A DNA stretch of 64,000 bases from JAGWBD01 sp965220615 (GTDB lineage: Bacteria; Chloroflexota; Anaerolineae; Aggregatilineales; Phototrophicaceae), in the NCBI GenBank assembly GCA_965220615.1, contig CBDCQL010000002.1, forward strand, positions 992,001 through 1,056,000, given 5' to 3'. The notes beneath the pieces were generated by a model that did not search any database, had not been told where the DNA came from, and saw only the letters and a list, made by a program, of their open reading frames with translations. The position numbers were made by a program, and so were the translations under genes. Of this stretch, positions 58,850 to 64,000 are shown one piece after another. The first letter of the stretch is position 1. Each line of letters begins with the position of its first letter.

Positions 58850-60614
58850 TCCGGCAACTTTGTGGTCGCGCACCTTTGTCGCGGCACTGGCCCAGGCCGG
58901 GCTGCGGGAGGTCTGCGTCGCGCCCGGTTCAAGGTCCACCCCTCTGGCGCTGGCATTCGCCCGTCAGCCGACCGTCGAGGTCACATCCCACCTGGACGAG
59001 CGCAGCGCTTCCTTTTTCGCCCTGGGTATGGCCCTGGGGCACAACAGGCCGGTCGCCATCCTGTGTACGTCAGGCACGGCAGCGGCCAACTTCTACCCGG
59101 CCATCGTGGAGGCCAACCTTGCGCGCGTGCCCCTGCTGGTCATCACGGCGGACCGGCCGCCGGAGTTGCGTCACAGCGGCGCCAACCAGACCATTGACCA
59201 GGTCGGACTTTACGGCAATCACGTCTTGTGGTCTGTCGATTGCGCTCCGCCGGAAGCGCAGTCCTCCCCCCTGGCCTTGCGCCAGCTGGCGATTCTCGCC
59301 GCGCGCTGTCTCGCCCGGACCAATGGACTGCGCAAGGGGGTCGTGCACGTCAACATGCCCTTTCGCAAGCCACTGGAGCCGGATTCCGAAGACGACCTTG
59401 CAGTTACTTGCTCCTTGCCGGTCGCAAGGATGAAACCTGCTTCGGCTGATCTCCTGGAAGTGGATAAAGCGAGCAAAAACCTGTTTCACGAGCTGGTGCA
59501 GAAGCACAGCAATGGGATAGTCGTCTGTGGCCCTGGCTGTACGCGCGATTTCCCGGCCGAATCCGTGTTGAGATTCGCCCGCTCCATCGGCTGGCCGTTG
59601 ATTGGCGACCCCGTATCCGGTTTGCGTTACGAAGACGCCGGCGTTGTGACCTGTGCCGACACCATCCTTGCAGCCAGACCGGAACATGCGCCGGTCCCCG
59701 AGCTGGTCCTTCGGCTGGGCGCAGTCCCGACGTCGGCATCCCTGAATGCCTGGCTGGATTCGGCCGGCCCTCTACACCAGATTCAGATGAGCCCTTCCGG
59801 GACCTGGGCGGATGACAGCCACCGGACCTCAAGCTTCCTGCAGGCCGGCCACTCGCTGCTCACGTCCGCCAGTGGCATGCATCGCTCGCGCACAGGACCG
59901 ACAGAGTCGGCGACATGGTGGTGTCGGGCTGAATGCGCTGCGCGGAAGCTGCTGCGCCGCTTCCCGAAAGAGGGTCGCTGGTTCGACGGTGCCGCTGTAG
60001 CGGAACTTCTGAAACACCTGCCGGAAAACGCGACCTTCTTCGTCGGCAACAGCTTGCCGGTCCGTTTGCTGGACCAGTTCGGATTGCCACGGGGGCGCGG
60101 TCTGCAAGTCTTCGCCAATCGTGGCGCCAGCGGTATTGATGGCAACATCTCCACGGCCCTGGGTCTTGGATACGCGCGCAGGCAGCGCCCGCTGGTTGCC
60201 CTGGTCGGGGACATTACCTTTTACCATGATATGAACGGACTGCTGGCCATTCGCCGCCTGGGTATACCTGTGACCGTTGTGTTGCTCAACAACAATGGCG
60301 GCGGCATCTTCAGACGCCTGCCCGTTCATGCGTTTGAGCCGGAATTCACAGACCTGTTTCTCACGCCGCATGACCTGGATTTCAGCCACGCGGCCAGGCT
60401 CCATGGCATCCGGCACATCCTGGCGGGCAATCGCCATGAATTTCGAACGGCACTTGCGGAAAGTATCGGGAGCGGAAAATCGACGATCATTGAAGTGCCA
60501 ACAGATTCACTTGAGGATTTGCGCCAACGTGATCGCCTGATTGAAGCAACCCGTGTGGAACTGGACCGTCTTCAGGCGGAGCATGTTTGGAGGGACAACA
60601 CAGATGGAGAGTGA
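58842..60614 (+). CDS. menD: 2-Succinyl-5-enolpyruvyl-6-hydroxy-3-cyclohexene-1-carboxylate synthase
   Basis: Thiamine-diphosphate enzyme joining isochorismate and 2-oxoglutarate. About 590 residues: VAPGSRSTPLALAFARQP, HLDERSASFFALGMALGH (cofactor glutamate), LCTSGTAAANFYPAIVEA, ADRPPELRHSGANQTIDQ, and the C-terminal cofactor site LVGDITFYHDMNGLLAIRR with LNNNGGGIFRRLP. No ATG or GTG lies near the N-terminus. A CTG at 58842 preceded by GGAGGAG would give the N-terminus (M)SNPATLWSRTFVAALAQAG, matching MenD proteins that begin MSNPATLW; the TTG at 58860 is the only standard option and has no good ribosome binding site. Confidence 0.93.
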   Translation: MSNPATLWSRTFVAALAQAGLREVCVAPGSRSTPLALAFARQPTVEVTSHLDERSASFFALGMALGHNRPVAILCTSGTAAANFYPAIVEANLARVPLLVITADRPPELRHSGANQTIDQVGLYGNHVLWSVDCAPPEAQSSPLALRQLAILAARCLARTNGLRKGVVHVNMPFRKPLEPDSEDDLAVTCSLPVARMKPASADLLEVDKASKNLFHELVQKHSNGIVVCGPGCTRDFPAESVLRFARSIGWPLIGDPVSGLRYEDAGVVTCADTILAARPEHAPVPELVLRLGAVPTSASLNAWLDSAGPLHQIQMSPSGTWADDSHRTSSFLQAGHSLLTSASGMHRSRTGPTESATWWCRAECAARKLLRRFPKEGRWFDGAAVAELLKHLPENATFFVGNSLPVRLLDQFGLPRGRGLQVFANRGASGIDGNISTALGLGYARRQRPLVALVGDITFYHDMNGLLAIRRLGIPVTVVLLNNNGGGIFRRLPVHAFEPEFTDLFLTPHDLDFSHAARLHGIRHILAGNRHEFRTALAESIGSGKSTIIEVPTDSLEDLRQRDRLIEATRVELDRLQAEHVWRDNTDGE

Positions 60615-61488
60615 GAGCATGCCGTCAGACATCGGCAACGGGGACCTGATGAGTCTTGCTGCCTGGAAGGAAGTCAACTCCCCAGGAGACGTGACCTACC
60701 ACAAGGCGGAAGGCATCGCCCGCATCGCCTTTAACAGACCGGAAATCCGCAACGCCTTTCGTCCACAGACCATAGACGAGATGACCGCGGCGCTGCTGGA
60801 CGCCTGGCATGACAGCGACATTGGTGTGGTGTGGATTACGGCCAATGGTCCCAGCCCGAGGGATGGCGTCTGGTCCTTTTGCGCCGGGGGCGACCAAAAG
60901 GTCCGCGGCGAGGCGGGCTACGTCGGCGATGATGGCGTGGCTCGACTGAACGTCTTGCAGTTGCAGCGTTACATCCGCAACATCCCCAAACCCGTCATCG
61001 CGGTCGTCCCGGGTTTCGCCATAGGGGGAGGCAACGTTCTGCACGTCTGCTGCGATCTCACGATCGCCAGCGAGAACGCGCGCTTTGGGCAGACCGGACC
61101 GATCGTAGGCAGCTTTGACGCTGGCTTTGGCTCCTCATTTCTGGCCGCCCAGGTCGGGCAAAAGAAAGCCCGCGAAGTCTGGTTCCTCTGCCGCCAGTAC
61201 AGCGCGGCCGAGGCGGAGGCCATGGGCATGGTCAACCGGGTTGTGCCCCTTGCCCGGCTTGAACGCGAGGCATTGGACTGGTCGCGCGAAATGCTGAAAA
61301 AGTCTCCGTTGGCGCTGCGTTTCATCAAGGCCGGCCTCAACGCCGAACTGGATGGCCAGACCGGAGTGCAGGTACTGGCGGGCGACGCGACCATGCTGTT
61401 TTACATGACCGAGGAAGGCAGTGAGGGGAAAAACGCCTTCCTTGAGAAACGCGAGCCGGACTTCAGCCGTTTTCCCCGCAGGGCCTGA
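60604..61488 (+). CDS. menB: 1,4-Dihydroxy-2-naphthoyl-CoA synthase
   Basis: Ring-closing crotonase-fold enzyme of menaquinone synthesis. 294 residues: IARIAFNRPEIRNAFRPQTIDEM, SFCAGGDQKVRGEAGYVGD (the typical MenB loop), PKPVIAVVPGFAIGGGNVLHVCCDLTIASENARFGQTGP, VGSFDAGFGSSFLA, and QKKAREVWFLCRQY. The ATG at 60604 has GGAGGG about 9 bases upstream and overlaps the menD stop; an ATG at 60619 is possible. Its TGA shares a base with the menE ATG. Confidence 0.95.
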   Translation: MESESMPSDIGNGDLMSLAAWKEVNSPGDVTYHKAEGIARIAFNRPEIRNAFRPQTIDEMTAALLDAWHDSDIGVVWITANGPSPRDGVWSFCAGGDQKVRGEAGYVGDDGVARLNVLQLQRYIRNIPKPVIAVVPGFAIGGGNVLHVCCDLTIASENARFGQTGPIVGSFDAGFGSSFLAAQVGQKKAREVWFLCRQYSAAEAEAMGMVNRVVPLARLEREALDWSREMLKKSPLALRFIKAGLNAELDGQTGVQVLAGDATMLFYMTEEGSEGKNAFLEKREPDFSRFPRRA

Positions 61489-62978
61489 TGCGCGACTGGT
61501 TGGCGGCTCGCGCAGCCGCGACTCCAGGGCGGGAGGCCCTGGTTGCAGGTGACACGCGCCTGACCTTCGTCGAACTCAATTGGAGAGTAGCGCGCCTCAG
61601 CGCCGCCTGGCACAGCGCAGGACTTGAATCCGGCCAACATGTCGCCATGGTCATGCATGGCAACTGCCATTCAATCGTGCGCCTCTTCGCTGCCATTCGC
61701 CTCGGTCTGGTGTTGGTGCCATTGGGCCCGCGTCTGACCAAAGCGGAACGCAGTGCCACCCTGCAGAACGCGAAATGCCAGTGGTTGCTGCCGGAATCAG
61801 CGGAGGGGCCGCACTTGCGCCTGCCACCAACTGGCGTCCCCAATGGCAGAACGGTTGCGGTCGATTCGGAAGCGGGGCAGGCGGGGGCATTCCTTGACGG
61901 GACGCTAACGCCTTCGGCTCCGATGGCCATTGTCCACACGTCCGGGACGACAGGTGCGGCAAAGGGCGTCGTGCTGACAGTCGGAAATTTTTTCCACAGC
62001 GCCCTGGGTGCCACGTTGCGCCTCGGCCATCTGCCGCAGGACCGCTGGCTGTGCACGATGCCCCTGTGGCGCGTCGGCGGTCTGGCACTGGTCACCCGCG
62101 CCATCCTTCAGGGCACGACTTTGGTCTTGCATCCCCGCTTCGATGCAGAACGCTTCTTGTATGCCCTGCAGCACGAAGGCATCACCATGGTCTCGCTGGT
62201 ACCCACCATGTTGCATCGTGCGCTGGACTATCGTGACGGTGGCTGGCCGGGCAATCTGAGGCTTGCCTTGCTGGGTGGAGCGCCCCTTTCCAGTGCCTTG
62301 CACCAGTGGAGCCTTGACGGGGAAGTGCCGGTGGCGCCGACCTGGGGACTCACCGAGACCTGCTCCCAGGTGACAACGATGCTGCCATCAGAGGCGTGGC
62401 ACAAAAGGGGAAGCACAGGTAAGCCCCTACTCTTTTCATCACTTCGCATTGCCGACGACGCAGGGCAAAATGTGGCCTGGGGAGAGATTGGCGAGATTCG
62501 GGTCAGCGGTCCAACGGTGATGCATGGTTACCTGGGCGATCACCGGGCGACATCCACTGCATTGTGCGGCAGTGAATTAAGGACAGGCGACCTTGGGTAC
62601 CTGGACGACGAAGGAGACCTGTACGTCGTACAGCGCCGCGACGACCTCATCATCAGCGGCGGCGAAAATGTCTATCCGACGGAAATCGAGAACCTGTTGA
62701 TGACTCATCCCCTGGTGGAGGATGCCGTTGTGCTGGGCATTGAAGACGCGGAGTGGGGTCAGCGGGTGGCGGCGGTCGTGCAGGCAAAACGGCCAGAGGA
62801 CTTCAGCGTCGAAGACCTTGCCGCTTACCTGCGCAAGCACCTTTCGGCGCCCAGGCTACCGAAGAAATGGCGGCTAACCCACAAGATCCCCCGCTCCGGT
62901 TCCGGAAAGATCAGGCGATCGGACCTGGCGCCAATGTTTGAGGGCGAATGGTGCCCCGGCTCATCGTCAACGGATTAA
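61488..62978 (+). CDS. menE: o-Succinylbenzoate-CoA ligase
   Basis: ANL-superfamily ligase, 496 residues. The AMP-binding P-loop is MAIVHTSGTTGAAKGVVLT, followed by PTWGLTETCSQVTTM, LRTGDLGYLDDEGDLYVVQRRDDLIISGGENVYPTEIENLL and, near the end, the catalytic lysine region IPRSGSGKIRRSDL. The operon position after menB fixes the role in activating o-succinylbenzoate, although general acyl-CoA ligases look similar. It overlaps the menH start by 31 bases. Note that menC, which makes its substrate, is not in the window. Confidence 0.92.
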   Translation: MRDWLAARAAATPGREALVAGDTRLTFVELNWRVARLSAAWHSAGLESGQHVAMVMHGNCHSIVRLFAAIRLGLVLVPLGPRLTKAERSATLQNAKCQWLLPESAEGPHLRLPPTGVPNGRTVAVDSEAGQAGAFLDGTLTPSAPMAIVHTSGTTGAAKGVVLTVGNFFHSALGATLRLGHLPQDRWLCTMPLWRVGGLALVTRAILQGTTLVLHPRFDAERFLYALQHEGITMVSLVPTMLHRALDYRDGGWPGNLRLALLGGAPLSSALHQWSLDGEVPVAPTWGLTETCSQVTTMLPSEAWHKRGSTGKPLLFSSLRIADDAGQNVAWGEIGEIRVSGPTVMHGYLGDHRATSTALCGSELRTGDLGYLDDEGDLYVVQRRDDLIISGGENVYPTEIENLLMTHPLVEDAVVLGIEDAEWGQRVAAVVQAKRPEDFSVEDLAAYLRKHLSAPRLPKKWRLTHKIPRSGSGKIRRSDLAPMFEGEWCPGSSSTD

Positions 62979-63784
62979 GTTACCACTACCACTGCGAGGG
63001 CAGTGGCCCACCGCTCTTGCTGTTACACGGCTTTACCGGGTCGCATGCCAGTTGGGCGCATCTCGTCAGGGGCTTCGCCGAACATTTCACGGCCGTTGCC
63101 GTAGATTTGCCCGGCCACGGCAAGACCGGGACACCACAAGACGCGGCACGCTGCCGCCATGAGCTCGTCAGCGCTGATCTGGTGGCCCTGATGGCCCACT
63201 GCGGTCATGATCGTTTCCATCTGCTTGGCTATTCCATGGGTGGGCGTCTGGCGCTGGCATTGAGCCTTTCCTTTCCGGAAAAGGTTGCAGCCCTGGTGCT
63301 GGAGAGCGCGTCGCCGGGCCTGCCCACAGCGGGGGAACGGGAAAAACGCCGGCAGCAGGACGAAGGTCTGGCGCGGAAAATCGAAACCGGCGGTGTACGC
63401 CGTTTCGTGGATGAATGGGACCAACTGCCACTGTTCGCCAGTCAAGGGCGGTTGCCCGCGTCCGTCAGGAATGTCCTGCGCGAGCAACGCCTGAACAACA
63501 GCGCCAGGGGTCTGGCTGCCAGCTTGAGGGGCGCAGGGACCGGCGCGCAGCAGCCCCTTTGGCCGCAGATACCGCAAATGAAGACTCCCACACTGTTGAT
63601 CAGCGGTGAACTGGACACGAAATTCTGCGACGTGGCCAGGAGTATGGGGGCGGCCAACCCCACCCTCAATCTGCTGCAAGTTGCCGGAGCGGGGCACTGT
63701 GTGCATCTGGAGAAGGCCAGGTCTTTCCAGCGTACCGTACTGGATTTTCTGATCGGCCAGGAGAAGAACCATGCTGATATTTGA
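62948..63784 (+). CDS. menH: Alpha/beta hydrolase, SHCHC synthase MenH
   Basis: Eliminates pyruvate from the MenD product. 278 residues with the oxyanion-hole motif LLLLHGFTGSHASW, the nucleophile elbow LLGYSMGGRLALALSLSFPE, ALVLESASPGL, and the catalytic histidine VAGAGHCVHLEKARSFQ. Context in the men operon supports MenH over other hydrolases. Its last 14 bases overlap the start of the dipeptidase gene. Confidence 0.9.
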   Translation: MVPRLIVNGLSYHYHCEGSGPPLLLLHGFTGSHASWAHLVRGFAEHFTAVAVDLPGHGKTGTPQDAARCRHELVSADLVALMAHCGHDRFHLLGYSMGGRLALALSLSFPEKVAALVLESASPGLPTAGEREKRRQQDEGLARKIETGGVRRFVDEWDQLPLFASQGRLPASVRNVLREQRLNNSARGLAASLRGAGTGAQQPLWPQIPQMKTPTLLISGELDTKFCDVARSMGAANPTLNLLQVAGAGHCVHLEKARSFQRTVLDFLIGQEKNHADI

Positions 63785-64000
63785 CGGACACCTCGACCTC
63801 GCCTGGAACGCCTTGCAATGGAACCGGGACATTCAGCAGTGCGTACACACCTTGCGTACGCAGGAAGCGAGTCTCGTGGGCAAGGGAAGGGGTCAGAACA
63901 CGGTTGCACTGCCGGAGATGCGTCGCGGATCCGTTTTTCTCTGCTTTGCCACCCTGCTGGCGCGTTCGACGCCGGTTCAGGTGCCGCACGTCGACTTTCG
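63771..64000 (+). CDS. Membrane dipeptidase (peptidase M19) family, N-terminal part only
   Basis: Begins at the ATG at 63771 (AGGAGAAG upstream, inside the end of menH) and runs off the right edge; 76 codons are visible. MLIFDGHLDLAWNALQW carries the H-x-D zinc motif of renal-dipeptidase-like M19 enzymes, followed by GQNTVALPEMRRGSVFLCFAT, also typical. These are zinc dipeptidases or related amidohydrolases. Translational overlap with menH ties its expression to the men operon, but I see no biochemical link. The frame is open to the end of the window. Confidence 0.8.
   Translation, partial: MLIFDGHLDLAWNALQWNRDIQQCVHTLRTQEASLVGKGRGQNTVALPEMRRGSVFLCFATLLARSTPVQVPHVDF

Noticed and set aside
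1..64000. tRNA, rRNA, CRISPR arrays, insertion sequences or prophage genes
   Set aside because: Reading intergenic spaces and gene products showed no cloverleaf-like sequences, regular short repeats, transposase or integrase genes.

Overview
This is a 64-kb stretch of a high-GC bacterial chromosome, almost fully coding, most of it on the minus strand. There are no rRNA, tRNA, CRISPR, phage or insertion-sequence signals that I can see. Several features point to Chloroflexota, most likely the Anaerolineae/Caldilineae side. These are a mevalonate kinase next to a decaprenyl-phosphate-phosphoribosyltransferase-type UbiA enzyme, a DNA topoisomerase I with an N-terminal DUF5679-like zinc finger, a siroheme/CbiX-DR2241 fusion, a menaquinone pathway, and many Liv-type and sugar ABC transporters. 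This assignment is an inference from gene content, not from a marker phylogeny.

Layout. 1-2.8 kb: two membrane genes diverging from a peptide-type solute-binding lipoprotein. 2.8-10.7 kb: isoprenoid genes, the RseP site-2 protease, HEAT, SCP2, beta-propeller and SH3b proteins, an A-type Fe-S carrier and GreA. 10.7-19.5 kb: a housekeeping block on the minus strand, ffh, then rpsP-KH-rimM-dprA-manC-topA-orf; dprA carries a one-base frameshift. 19.5-21.3 kb: flavin reductase and lactonase. 21.3-29.5 kb: a seven-gene sulfur assimilation operon (cysH, precorrin-2 dehydrogenase, CbiX fusion, cobA, sulfite reductase, an unknown gene, sulfatase). 29.4-37.0 kb: methylmalonyl-CoA mutase with its GTPase, a GH4 enzyme and a PfkB kinase. 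37-47.3 kb: rpmB, then a Liv-type ABC transporter with four tandem paralogous binding proteins. 47.5-56.8 kb: an FG-GAP/UnbV protein, a complete sugar ABC transporter with a glycosidase, and a divergent creatininase/DapA-family pair. 56.8-64 kb: a TetR regulator heading menF-menD-menB-menE-menH and the start of an M19 dipeptidase.

The most interesting find lies in front of cysH (29.09-29.44 kb). A TTGACA promoter with an extended -10 is followed by two short reading frames that were not annotated. They encode 25 and 28 residues and each carries a run of cysteine codons (C-V-C-M-C-C-P-C and C-T-C-C-P-C-C). Each is followed by a GC-rich hairpin, and the second hairpin is a strong intrinsic terminator just before the cysH ribosome binding site. 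This reads as a duplicated cysteine-sensing attenuator for sulfate reduction, siroheme synthesis and sulfatase genes. The first leader peptide appears to start at the transcription start site (leaderless), as do both genes of the divergent pair at 1.12-1.15 kb.

Other points worth checking are the dprA frameshift, a probable CTG start codon for menD, a promoter-terminator arrangement between binding-protein genes, a near-perfect 24-bp palindrome ahead of another, and a TetR operator placed over the predicted start of the menaquinone operon.
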